Shown here: piece after piece, positions 9,468-17,894 of the stretch
Layout: each line of letters opens with the position of its first letter
Numbering within the stretch: position 1 is the stretch's first letter
NCBI GenBank assembly: GCA_965223405.1
Contig: CBDCWO010000006.1
Coordinates: 4,960,001 to 5,024,000 of the forward strand
Source: CBDCWO01 sp965223405
GTDB taxonomy: Bacteria; Bacteroidota; Bacteroidia; Chitinophagales; Saprospiraceae
Direction of reading: 5' to 3'
Length of the DNA stretch: 64,000 nt
Made by a program: the position numbers and the translations under genes
Notes under the pieces: generated by a model
Database searches by the model: none
What the model was told of the DNA's origin: nothing
The model's input: the letters and a program-made list of their open reading frames with translations, nothing else

Positions 9468-10952
9468 TCAATATCCCTCGGTTTGTGTCAACTGATCATT
9501 TTGGGCAATTAGTGATTCACTAATTGGCCAGTATATAAATCTTTCGTCATCGCCTCTGTTTTCATTATACCTTTCCACAAATTCTCCGATGCGATGTGCG
9601 CGAATTAAATCCCACCATCTTTTATTTTCAAAACACAATTCCCTTGCCCGTTCGGTGAGAATTTCCGTCTCAACCGAAAGCTGATCGGCTGGGCCGAGAT
9701 AATCTCCAATTCCCGCCCGATTCCTAGTTCGGTTCAATTCCGTAATTGCTTTATCAGCCATTCCCAAGTCATTTAGAGCTTCAGCTTTGAGTAGTATAAG
9801 ATCTGCATATCGGTAGATTGGAATATCATCGTCAAATACTCTTCTCACCTGATCCACCAGATATCTACCTCTAAATTTGCCGGAAATGGTAAACTCCTGG
9901 ACAAAATGGCAATTGTATTTAAATCGTGCGTCATTATCTTGGTCATACATTGCAACCAATTCATCGGTGAATTTTATACTGTTCAAACCCGTACCAGCCG
10001 GTCCTGAAATAGGAGTATCTCCCATGCCGTTGGGATTTGCATCTCGCACATCTTGAGGAGTATTTGAGTACTGCATGTTCATCCTGCTGAAAATACTGTT
10101 TCCTCCTTCATCTATGTCATAATAGATGGAAAAGATGTGTGCTGGAGATGTTCCATTGGGAAAAACTTCAGCATAATCTTCAACCCAGGATACTTGTCCG
10201 CTAGCTTCCACAGCATTTATAGCAGCAATGGCCTCATTCAAATCTGCAGAATTTGGACTGCCTTTGGGATTTAATGCTCTTCCCGACCACATATATACAT
10301 CTGCTTTAAAAGCATAAGCGGCAATTTTGGAAATGGCCAGTCTATTGCTAATCACCTCGCTGCCAAATAGTCCAATCGCAGAATTGACTTCATTTTTAAC
10401 GAAGTTGATGATTTCTACTTTAGAGCTTCTTCCAATCCGGTCTGTTGGCACAGACTCAGTAGGTTCCAATGTCATGGGTACATCACCATATATCCTGGCA
10501 AGATCAAAATAAACCATTGCTCTTAGAACTTTAGTTTGAGCAATAATATCATTGTACTCCGAAATATTGGTGAAGTCCTCCTTAAAGTTTTCACCTTGTT
10601 TCAACAACAAATTGCAATGATGGATAAGGGTATAAAAACCTGTCCAACTTCCAGTTCCTAACAACGCACTTTGAGTATGCAAATGTTCGGGATCTGCCAA
10701 ACGAAATGCTCTCTGACCTGGTCCTACAAGATCTGCTCTTCCTTCAGAATAATCAAAAAATCCATTAGCTGAAGATCTGAGATTTTTATAAGATCGATAT
10801 ATGCCGGTAAGATATATTTGCAAATCCTCCTTGCTGTTCCAAAAGGATCCGGCAGTAATGCTTGAAGAAGGTGGTACATCCAGGTGTTTCTCGCATGACA
10901 CCGACAGGATCATAACTATTGCACAGAATACTATTTTTATATATACTTTCAT
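9468..10952 (-). CDS. susD: SusD/RagB family glycan-binding outer-membrane lipoprotein
   Basis: The 494-residue protein from ATG 10952 starts MKVYIKIVF and has a lipobox ending LSVSC (Cys 20), then EKHLDVPPSSS, the typical SusD N-terminus. The family's TPR-like helical body follows, and near the C-terminus RYADLILLKAEALNDLG and ELCFENKRWWDLIR, both hallmark SusD motifs. It caps the SusC barrel and binds the oligosaccharide at the cell surface. A longer reading from ATG 11033, overlapping the susC stop as TAATG, adds 27 residues before the signal peptide. I chose the shorter start because it places the signal peptide at the N-terminus; the upstream ATG might still serve coupling. Confidence 0.94.
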   Translation of the reverse strand: MKVYIKIVFCAIVMILSVSCEKHLDVPPSSSITAGSFWNSKEDLQIYLTGIYRSYKNLRSSANGFFDYSEGRADLVGPGQRAFRLADPEHLHTQSALLGTGSWTGFYTLIHHCNLLLKQGENFKEDFTNISEYNDIIAQTKVLRAMVYFDLARIYGDVPMTLEPTESVPTDRIGRSSKVEIINFVKNEVNSAIGLFGSEVISNRLAISKIAAYAFKADVYMWSGRALNPKGSPNSADLNEAIAAINAVEASGQVSWVEDYAEVFPNGTSPAHIFSIYYDIDEGGNSIFSRMNMQYSNTPQDVRDANPNGMGDTPISGPAGTGLNSIKFTDELVAMYDQDNDARFKYNCHFVQEFTISGKFRGRYLVDQVRRVFDDDIPIYRYADLILLKAEALNDLGMADKAITELNRTRNRAGIGDYLGPADQLSVETEILTERARELCFENKRWWDLIRAHRIGEFVERYNENRGDDERFIYWPISESLIAQNDQLTQTEGY

Positions 10953-11032
10953 CGGTATAATATTTTTTAAATCATTTAGAAAAGATTGCATAACTGATCT
11001 GATTACAAGGTTATTCAGATATTGATCGACCA

Positions 11033-14000
11033 TTAGAATTGTAAATTAGCGCCAAAATTGAATGTTCTTGGTATTGGATAGGTGAAGTCCTCCTCCCCAT
11101 CCACATGTTCAGGACTTCTACCTTCGTAGGTGGTGATCCATCCCAGGTTGTGACCAGCCAGGTTGATTTTCAAACCGGTAATGCCCACTTTATCCAGAAG
11201 TCGTTTAGGAACGTTGTAGGTAAGTTGTATGGCCCTGAATGCCAAATAGTTGCCTTTACTTACAAAAAAGGAGTTGTTGACTCGATTGTAATTTCGATAA
11301 TTGTGGTTATCAGCCCAGATATATCTTGGATAATCAGTTTTGTCTCCTTCATTTTGCCAGGATTTGGTTATTAATGCGTGTGGTCTGTCTTCACCTTGTG
11401 CCTGTGATAGCAAACGTGCCGTACCTTCATCCCAGATATGATGTCCCAAAGCAAAGTCCAATGAAATCAATAATTCGATTCCCTTATATGAGAAAGAATT
11501 TGACATTCCCCCTGTTTTATCAGGTAGTTTATAACCCAGAAAACCCCGGTCCAAATTGTTGATTAATCCATCTCCATTTAAGTCCTTCCATTTACGGTCT
11601 CCGGCTTCTTTCAGACTCCTTTTTTGTCTTCCTGATGCGGCAATTTCATCCAAAATAATTGCATTATATGCTTCTGCCTCAGCTGTTGTAGATAATACCC
11701 CATCATGTATCCAACCATAAATGGCATCAGGCCTTTCTCCCTCCGCAAGACCTAGAACCCAAATGGTTTCCCCGGTTTTCGGATCTGCCACCTGAGTGCC
11801 GCCATCTCTGTTCTTAGGATTCCCATTTTCGGGTAACTCACCTACTTTCCTATCCACAAAACTGACATTAAAACCTAAATTCCATCTAAAATCCTTCGTC
11901 GCCACTGGAGTTGTGTTAACAGCCAATTCCAATCCGTTTACCAACCAGGTTCCGAAATTTTCCCTGATCGAAGAAAAGCCCGTAAAACCTGGAAGGTCCT
12001 TACTGTACAGCCGATCGAATGTTTTCTTGGCGTAATAATCAATGGTGCCGTTAATTTTATAATCCAGAATCGAAAAATCTACGCCAAAATCGAATGATCG
12101 AGTGGTCTCCCAGACGAGATCAAGATTCGGAAGTGTTGTATTTAAGACACCAGGTGACCCAGCATACGCTGTGGTGGAATATCGTCCTTGAGTGTCAAAA
12201 ATGCTTACATCTTGTCGACCAGTAAATCCCCAACTTCCCCTTAGTTTCAGAGCATCAATGGCAGAAATATTCCAAAAATCCTCCTGGTGAATATTCCAGC
12301 CTAAGGAAATTCCAGGAAACAAACCAAATTTGTTGTTTTCTGAAAAGTTATAAGCACCATCATATCTCAAACTTACTCCAAATAGATATTTTCTGGCGAA
12401 ATCATAGTTTATCCTACCAAACCAACTTTGAATTGCCGTCTTCGTTAAGGTTGAAGTAGCTCGATCTTCTTCATCCACTGCTGCATTAATGGTAGGGATG
12501 AGATCCGTTCCTGCGCCTAAACTGGTTGCTGATAGATCATAATCGTAACCATTGATGAAGGAAGTGCCGGCTAGAAAATTAAAATTGTGGACCGTGCGGA
12601 ATGATTTTGTATAATCCAATGTAGCATCGAATTGGGTATTGAGGCCAGTTTCGTTGCTTCCCGATACTCGGCGTGTATTTCCATCGATTTCATTGGACTG
12701 TATGAATTGCCCGGCTGCAATATTGACTTGCCTTAGTGCTATAAATGGTTTCAACTTAAGTCCAGGAATAATCTCATATTCCAATTCAGTTGAGAGCCTG
12801 AATGAATTGGAAAAATTGGCACTTTGTCGGATATTTTGGATATAATAGTCCGGATTCCTCTTACCATTTCTTCCTGGATGCAGAGTACCATCATCTCTTT
12901 TATATCGAGCTACTGTTGGCAAACGCCCAGACCTTCTGTACCATTGGTTGGCATCTTGGCCACCAGCATCTAATCCGACAATCTGGTAGCTTAGAAATGT
13001 TCCCAATCTAAGTTTGTCAGATAACTTAAAATCCGTATTGGAAGAAAGATTAAATCTTTCGTAAGCAATAGAAACTCCACTTCCCTGATTGTCGTAATAA
13101 CTCAACCCTACATTATATCTGGCATTCTCAGTACCTCCATTTAGATTGAGTGCATATTTGTCAGCACTACCATTTCTGAACAAAAGATCTTGCCAATCGA
13201 ATGGTTTCCAGGTAATATTCCGACCCGTGAAGGGATCCTCTATGACAATGTACCCCTCTGGTAGACTACCATTATTTTCGGCTTTTAACTCATCCTCAAA
13301 TCTTAAAGTATATCTGGTATCCCCTGCATTTGAGGTGCTCTGCCACCAGTTTGTACGGGTCAGATTATTTAATCGCCCATCATTCATAGAAGCAAGACGG
13401 GCAAAATAGATTTCATCTTCAGGTGCGGCAAAATCAAATTTGCTCTGCTCCAGATCGGTAATCTCATGCCCATAAGAAAAAGATACCTTGGCCTTTCCCA
13501 TCTTTCCCCTTTTGGTGGTTATAACAATGACACCGTTTGCTGCTCTGGCACCATAAATGGCCGTAGAAGCCGCATCCTTGAGAACAGTTATGTTTTCAAC
13601 ATCGCTAAAATCAATGTCTTGTGGGTCATTTCCTATTACGTAACCATCGATTACATACAGAGGTCTGTCGTTGGTTGGACTAGGGGACGTTCCACCTCGA
13701 ATCCAGATAGCAGGAGAGGCAAAAGGTCTGCCATCCGTTTGTACAATATTTAAACCGGCAACTTTGCCAATCATTGCTCTCATAGGAGCCCCAGCCACAG
13801 GTAACGTCTGTAAAGGTTCAGCGTCCACATCGGTGACTGCGGTTGTCAGTGTTGCCTTGGAGCGGGTACCGTAACCGATTACCACAACCTCGCCCAACGA
13901 TACATCAGAGAGTTCAAGTATAATTTCGATTGACGACTGCGTACCCAGTTCAACTCTCTGAGTTGTGTAACCGATATATGAAACTATTAGAAAGCTGTCC

Positions 14001-14224
14001 GATGAAGTAAGCGTCAGGGAGAAAGTGCCATCCACATCGGAAACGGTACCATTGGAAGTGTTTTCAACCTGAATATTGGCACCAATCAGGGCTTCTCTAT
14101 TCTGGTCGAGTACAGTTCCTGAAATGGTTTTGTCCTGAGCCGGCAAAATTGGCATGAATAGAATCAGTATAGTTAGTGTTTGAATGGTGCTTTTCAGGAA
14201 AGTCAGAATTACGGATGGATTCAT
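11033..14224 (-). CDS. susC: SusC/RagA family TonB-dependent outer-membrane transporter
   Basis: From ATG 14224 the protein has 1063 residues. It has a signal peptide ending LPAQ, then an N-terminal carboxypeptidase-like domain (ISGTVLDQNREALIGANI), the box VVVIGYGTRSKATLT, and a plug with RGGTSPSPTNDRPLYVIDG. A 22-strand barrel follows, ending in the C-terminal aromatic strand FNFGANLQF. It imports oligosaccharides with energy from TonB. An in-frame ATG at 14290 is rejected because it lies inside the predicted promoter/operator (14270-14301). It is the first gene of the minus-strand operon continuing into susD, two sulfatases and a sialidase-like gene. Confidence 0.96.
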   Translation of the reverse strand: MNPSVILTFLKSTIQTLTILILFMPILPAQDKTISGTVLDQNREALIGANIQVENTSNGTVSDVDGTFSLTLTSSDSFLIVSYIGYTTQRVELGTQSSIEIILELSDVSLGEVVVIGYGTRSKATLTTAVTDVDAEPLQTLPVAGAPMRAMIGKVAGLNIVQTDGRPFASPAIWIRGGTSPSPTNDRPLYVIDGYVIGNDPQDIDFSDVENITVLKDAASTAIYGARAANGVIVITTKRGKMGKAKVSFSYGHEITDLEQSKFDFAAPEDEIYFARLASMNDGRLNNLTRTNWWQSTSNAGDTRYTLRFEDELKAENNGSLPEGYIVIEDPFTGRNITWKPFDWQDLLFRNGSADKYALNLNGGTENARYNVGLSYYDNQGSGVSIAYERFNLSSNTDFKLSDKLRLGTFLSYQIVGLDAGGQDANQWYRRSGRLPTVARYKRDDGTLHPGRNGKRNPDYYIQNIRQSANFSNSFRLSTELEYEIIPGLKLKPFIALRQVNIAAGQFIQSNEIDGNTRRVSGSNETGLNTQFDATLDYTKSFRTVHNFNFLAGTSFINGYDYDLSATSLGAGTDLIPTINAAVDEEDRATSTLTKTAIQSWFGRINYDFARKYLFGVSLRYDGAYNFSENNKFGLFPGISLGWNIHQEDFWNISAIDALKLRGSWGFTGRQDVSIFDTQGRYSTTAYAGSPGVLNTTLPNLDLVWETTRSFDFGVDFSILDYKINGTIDYYAKKTFDRLYSKDLPGFTGFSSIRENFGTWLVNGLELAVNTTPVATKDFRWNLGFNVSFVDRKVGELPENGNPKNRDGGTQVADPKTGETIWVLGLAEGERPDAIYGWIHDGVLSTTAEAEAYNAIILDEIAASGRQKRSLKEAGDRKWKDLNGDGLINNLDRGFLGYKLPDKTGGMSNSFSYKGIELLISLDFALGHHIWDEGTARLLSQAQGEDRPHALITKSWQNEGDKTDYPRYIWADNHNYRNYNRVNNSFFVSKGNYLAFRAIQLTYNVPKRLLDKVGITGLKINLAGHNLGWITTYEGRSPEHVDGEEDFTYPIPRTFNFGANLQF

Positions 14225-14269
14225 CTTTGTGAGTTTTAAGATTGATTTACACTGATATATTGAATTAGC

Positions 14270-14301
14270 CAAAGATATATAATAAGTCATACATAATACA
14301 A
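14270..14301 (-). promoter_or_regulatory. susC promoter with operator in the spacer
   Basis: On the minus strand TTG (14301-14299) is followed after 21 bases by TATCTTTG (14277-14270), matching the Bacteroidota TTG/TAnnTTTG promoter. The predicted transcript would start near 14263 and have a leader of about 40 bases to ATG 14224. The operator-like 13-mer at 14283-14295 fills the spacer, so a bound repressor would block RNA polymerase directly. Confidence 0.6.
14283..14295. promoter_or_regulatory. Operator-like site, weaker copy (TAAGTCATACATA)
   Basis: This copy keeps the GT-N3-AC core and the full right half of the TATGTNNNACATA palindrome, with one changed base in the left arm. It lies between the -33 and -7 elements of the susC promoter. 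The GntR/FCD protein encoded at 25640 is the likely binder because FadR-type regulators recognise GT-N-AC palindromes; this is inference. Confidence 0.5.
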
Positions 14302-14674
14302 CAATATATGGAATAATTTGTGTTCATTTGCATTTATGGATGGTTTTGTGGACTGATAACCATTTAATTAGTTGAAGTTTGAGTTGTAAAATCTATGTAT
14401 AATTTGGGTGATTGGCATATTAAATTCTTCAGGGAGTAATCTTATTTTCGGAGACCAATTATTGGTTTAGCCAAATTTTATTCTTGTCTTTAGACTTAGA
14501 CTGACTTAATTCCTTTAGGGAATGATTTGGAATCGGAAAGGAGAAGACATTTTGTGGAATTGAAAGTTCATTAGGACAAATGAATCTCATAAATTGGATT
14601 TCGAAAAATGCCTCAACTCGAATCGAAATGTATTGAATAAAATAGAGAAGAATTTGTGGATGATACTTTCAACA

Positions 14675-14700
14675 ATCCGGAAAACTCCGGATGCTTTTTT
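14675..14700 (+). terminator. Intrinsic terminator-like hairpin with T6, no plus-strand gene upstream
   Basis: ATCCGGA and TCCGGAT pair perfectly around the loop AAAC, followed by GC and six T residues. The form is that of a rho-independent terminator on the plus strand. The only gene to its left runs the other way, so if it works it ends a non-coding transcript. I found no exact TAnnTTTG box upstream of it. Confidence 0.45.
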
Positions 14701-15139
14701 GACCATCAAGGTGTCTCTGGTTAAGGTCCGTAATAAGTGCAAAGTCATAAGGGCCAGATTATTAACTATAGAGGTATTTCGCAAATTAATACTATTGGAA
14801 CAAATCAATGAGGAGAGAACTAATCCAGCTATTTGTTAATTGAAAAAAAGTGATCATACTTCAAATTTTGATTTTTTTCATTATGAAATTAGCACCATTT
14901 CTAAGGAAAATCGAAAACTATATTTACTTGAGAAGTTCAGCATAGGATAATCCTGGATTCACATTTTCTGATTTGATGAAGGTTGATTGAGTTTGTGATA
15001 AAATAATTTTTGAAAAGGGAGGATGCTTTCTAACAAATTATCCGTAGAGCATGATGAAATTCCTGAAAATTACTTAGAATTGTTCAACTCATTTGGGCAA
15101 ATAAGCAAAGCCTGGAAGAGGACGACAAACTGATATTCA

Positions 15140-15152
15140 TATGTTATACATA
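15140..15152. promoter_or_regulatory. Operator-like site before the symporter (TATGTTATACATA)
   Basis: This copy matches the TATGTNNNACATA pattern exactly, with five-base inverted arms around TAT. It ends 17 bases before a TAAGTTTG box (15170-15177), so it covers the expected -33 region of that candidate promoter. No TTG is seen at the usual distance there. The symporter would have a leader of about 225 bases from this promoter. Confidence 0.6.
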
Positions 15153-15261
15153 ATAAAAGTAAAAATGAATAAGTTTGACTTCCTCATATTTCATTAATTT
15201 TATAGCGTTCAATTCCTAAAAATACTTTAAAACCAAAATCAGGTCGCCAACCTTCGAAAAT

Positions 15262-15290
15262 TTGAAGTTATTATGAAGATTATAAATTTG
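15262..15290 (+). promoter_or_regulatory. Candidate promoter for the symporter
   Basis: TTG (15262-15264) and TAAATTTG (15283-15290) are separated by 18 bases, a good match to the Bacteroidota consensus. It lies about 115 bases before the symporter start codon. TAnnTTTG boxes occur by chance in AT-rich DNA, so the spacing to TTG is the main support. Confidence 0.45.
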
Positions 15291-15405
15291 GTGTGATAGG
15301 AGTAATGTGATTCCGATCTCAATTATATTTACAATTCTGTTTTAAAAACATAAATTGCTAAAATTTATGAGCACAGAAATCTTTGACAAAACGAAAAACA
15401 ATTAA

Positions 15406-17022
15406 ATGACAAATTTTGCTACACTGGACTGGTTGGTATTGGCTGCCTATTTTGGTGGCCTGTTTGCCATTGCGATTTGGGTGATTAGACAAAAGAACGA
15501 GACTACTGAGGATTACTTTTTAGCGGGAAAAAATGTGGGTTGGTTTGTCATCGGCGCATCTATATTTGCATCAAATATTGGATCAGAGCACGTAGTAGGC
15601 CTGGCGGGTACAGGTGCTGAAACCGGAATGCCCATGGCCCATTATGAATTGCATGCCTGGATTGTTTTACTGCTGGGTTGGTTATTTTTGCCCTTTTATA
15701 TGCGGAGCGGAGTGTTTACCATGCCCGAATTTCTAGAAAAAAGATTCGATGCCCGTTCCCGTTGGTTTTTGTCCATATTCTCGATTATCGGGTATGTGTT
15801 AACAAAGGTTTCTGTAACCATATATGCGGGGGGAATTGTGGTTTCACAGCTTTTGGACATTCCATTTTTTTACGGCGCTATTGGTATCGTGATTATTACC
15901 GGGGTATATACCGTCCTCGGCGGCATGCGAGCCGTGGTTTATACCGAGGCGCTGCAAACCGTGGTCTTAATTCTGGGTGCAGTAATTATTTTGGTTTTAG
16001 GCTTGCAGGCGATAGGGGGATTTAGTGAATTAAAAGCATCTGCGGGAAGTTCTCATTTTAATATGTGGAGGCCATCTTCGGACCCGGACTTTCCATGGAC
16101 CGGGATGGTTTTTGGAGGAGCTATTGTGGGGATATGGTATTGGTGTACAGATCAATATATCGTGCAGCGAACCTTGGCAGCTCACAATATTAAAATAGGT
16201 AGAAGGGGTGCCATATTCGGTGCCTATTTAAAGATCCTTCCCATATTTATTTTCTTGTTGCCGGGTATCATAGCATTTGGGTTAAAGCAAAAGGGATTGC
16301 TTGCCTACGACCGGAGTGATGAAGTATTTCCAGCCCTCGTTCAATATCTCTTACCCGTCGGTATTAAGGGATTAGTCGCCGGTGGATTGATGGCGGCATT
16401 GATGAGTTCGCTGGCATCTGTGTTTAATTCATCCTCTACTTTATTTACGGTTGATATCTTTAAAAAATTATATCCTGATACTTCAGAAAAAAGGCTGGTC
16501 GGAATCGGAAGAACAGCAACCGTCATAGTGGTAATTTTAGGTATGCTTTGGATTCCGATTATGCAGAAAATTGGTGGAGGCGTCTTGTATCAATATCTGC
16601 AAAGTGTTCAGTCGTATATTGCTCCACCCATTACTTGTGTATTTCTGCTGGGGATATTGTGGAAGCGAATTAATGCCCAGGGCGCTATTGCTACGCTCTT
16701 TTTCGGGCTGCTAATGGGTACATTAAGGATTATTGCCGAATTAAGTATTGCCGAAGGAGGTAGTGGATTGGTGTATCAGTTTGCAACCATCAATTTTGCT
16801 CATATGGCCATATTTATGTTTATCGCCTGTGCAATTGTATGCATAACTGTGAGCTTATTAACGACCGCTCCAGTACAACAACAATTGGAAGGATTGACAT
16901 TCGGTACCTTGACGCAGGAGCAAAAAACATCCTCTAAGAACAGTTATTCCTTAATTGATATCTTAGCTTCGATTGTTTTGGTCATTGCAATAATTATGAT
17001 CCTTGCCTATTTCACCGGTTAG
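15406..17022 (+). CDS. Sodium:solute symporter (SSS/SLC5 family)
   Basis: The 538-residue inner-membrane protein has about 13-14 hydrophobic segments and starts TLDWLVLAAYFGGLF. Family marks include EDYFLAGKNVGWFVIGASIFASNIGSE (core helix 1), GG(M)RAVVYTEALQ, and SSLASVFNSSSTLFTVDIFKK, whose Ser/Asn-rich helix forms the Na2 site. Length is normal for sugar-type SSS carriers. Placed opposite susC and preceded by the shared operator motif, it probably imports a mono- or disaccharide or sugar acid released in the periplasm by the sulfatases; the exact solute is not visible. It converges with msrA with only 10 bases between the stops. Confidence 0.93.
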   Translation: MTNFATLDWLVLAAYFGGLFAIAIWVIRQKNETTEDYFLAGKNVGWFVIGASIFASNIGSEHVVGLAGTGAETGMPMAHYELHAWIVLLLGWLFLPFYMRSGVFTMPEFLEKRFDARSRWFLSIFSIIGYVLTKVSVTIYAGGIVVSQLLDIPFFYGAIGIVIITGVYTVLGGMRAVVYTEALQTVVLILGAVIILVLGLQAIGGFSELKASAGSSHFNMWRPSSDPDFPWTGMVFGGAIVGIWYWCTDQYIVQRTLAAHNIKIGRRGAIFGAYLKILPIFIFLLPGIIAFGLKQKGLLAYDRSDEVFPALVQYLLPVGIKGLVAGGLMAALMSSLASVFNSSSTLFTVDIFKKLYPDTSEKRLVGIGRTATVIVVILGMLWIPIMQKIGGGVLYQYLQSVQSYIAPPITCVFLLGILWKRINAQGAIATLFFGLLMGTLRIIAELSIAEGGSGLVYQFATINFAHMAIFMFIACAIVCITVSLLTTAPVQQQLEGLTFGTLTQEQKTSSKNSYSLIDILASIVLVIAIIMILAYFTG

Positions 17023-17023
17023 T

Positions 17024-17049
17024 TCAAGGATTTCAATAAGAATCCTTGA
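17024..17049. terminator. Hairpin across the convergent ends of the symporter and msrA
   Basis: Nine-base arms TCAAGGATT and AATCCTTGA flank an eight-base loop. The hairpin begins directly after the symporter stop and covers the msrA stop codon. There is no strong T-run on either side, so a bidirectional terminator is plausible but not certain. Confidence 0.4.
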
Positions 17050-17704
17050 TTAGGTGTGGAAATTTTTCTTGAAATCGTTTTAGTCTGGGCTTGGAAACTG
17101 CCCGGATGTATCCGGCATTCGGATGAAGTTTTTCGTAATTTTGATGATAGTCTTCACCTACCCAAAACGTATCAAATGGTTTTACTTCAGCCGCTACTTT
17201 CTTAGGATGTAATTGGAGATTCAATTGGGCGATTTTCTCTTCGATAACCTTCCTTTGTTGCTCATTTTGGTAAAAAACTATCGAGCGGTATTGGGAGCCA
17301 TGATCAGGGCCCTGGCCGTTTTTTTGCGTAATATTCTGCGAGCCAAAGTAGACATCGACCAAGGTGCTAAATGGCACAATTTCCGGATCATAATAAATCT
17401 CAACTGCTTCTGCATGTCCCGTCCGCCCTGTATTTGAAGATTCGTAAGTGGGATTTTTAGTGTGCCCTCCCGCATATCCAGATATAGACTCTTTCACACC
17501 TTTGACACTTTCATATACCGCTTCGACACACCAAAAACATCCGGAGGCGAAATAGGCTTTTGCCAAACCGGAGTTTTCCAATTCCTTTCTTATCTTTTTG
17601 GTCTCGGCGAATGGGTCATAATTTCCTTTATGTGCTTGCTTCTGAGCTTGGGAACAACTGATTATTAAAAGAGATGTCAATACTAGAACGACCTTATTGA
17701 GCAT
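17033..17704 (-). CDS. msrA: Peptide-methionine (S)-S-oxide reductase, lipoprotein
   Basis: This 223-residue MsrA repairs oxidised methionine. The catalytic motif GCFWCVE has Cys 56 as the reactive residue, followed by SGYAGGHTKNPTYE and TGHAEAVEIYYDP, all diagnostic. The N-terminus (MLNKVVLVL, then LLIISC with Cys 17) is a lipoprotein signal, so it acts in the cell envelope. No MsrB domain is fused, and none lies next to it. It interrupts the glycan genes and shows no obvious functional tie to them. Confidence 0.95.
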   Translation of the reverse strand: MLNKVVLVLTSLLIISCSQAQKQAHKGNYDPFAETKKIRKELENSGLAKAYFASGCFWCVEAVYESVKGVKESISGYAGGHTKNPTYESSNTGRTGHAEAVEIYYDPEIVPFSTLVDVYFGSQNITQKNGQGPDHGSQYRSIVFYQNEQQRKVIEEKIAQLNLQLHPKKVAAEVKPFDTFWVGEDYHQNYEKLHPNAGYIRAVSKPRLKRFQEKFPHLIKDSY

Positions 17705-17894
17705 TTGTAAAGTTTTTATTTGTGATCAATGCTGTCAGAAAAATAAATTATTAAATAACCATATAACGAATAAGGATATTATAATAGTTAATAGAGATAT
17801 AATAAATATGTTTTGCAAAGTCGATTCTTTGACATTAATACCAACCGATTTGTCGTTTTGCTAACCATTGTTGACCGTAAGCTGAGCATTTATC

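Larger units (their letters stand above)
14225..15405. other. 1.18-kb divergent intergenic region between susC and the symporter
   Basis: This long AT-rich gap separates two divergent transport genes. It holds the susC promoter and operator at its left end, a plus-strand hairpin with a T-run at 14675-14700, a second operator-like site at 15140-15152 and two TAnnTTTG boxes before the symporter. A possible 81-codon frame at 14594-14839 is crossed by the hairpin, resembles nothing I know and is not called. I see no recognisable gene remnant. The gap is long enough for a small RNA. Confidence 0.6.

Noticed and set aside
10953..11033. Upstream in-frame ATG of susD overlapping the susC stop
   Set aside because: It would place 27 polar residues before the lipoprotein signal peptide; kept only as a possible coupling site.
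14225..14290. Longer susC start at 14290
   Set aside because: It would begin inside the predicted promoter and operator; ATG 14224 gives a proper signal peptide.
14594..14839. 81-codon plus-strand frame in the susC/symporter gap, and a 73-codon frame opposite it
   Set aside because: No recognisable motif or signal, and a terminator-like hairpin lies inside; both look like chance frames in AT-rich DNA.
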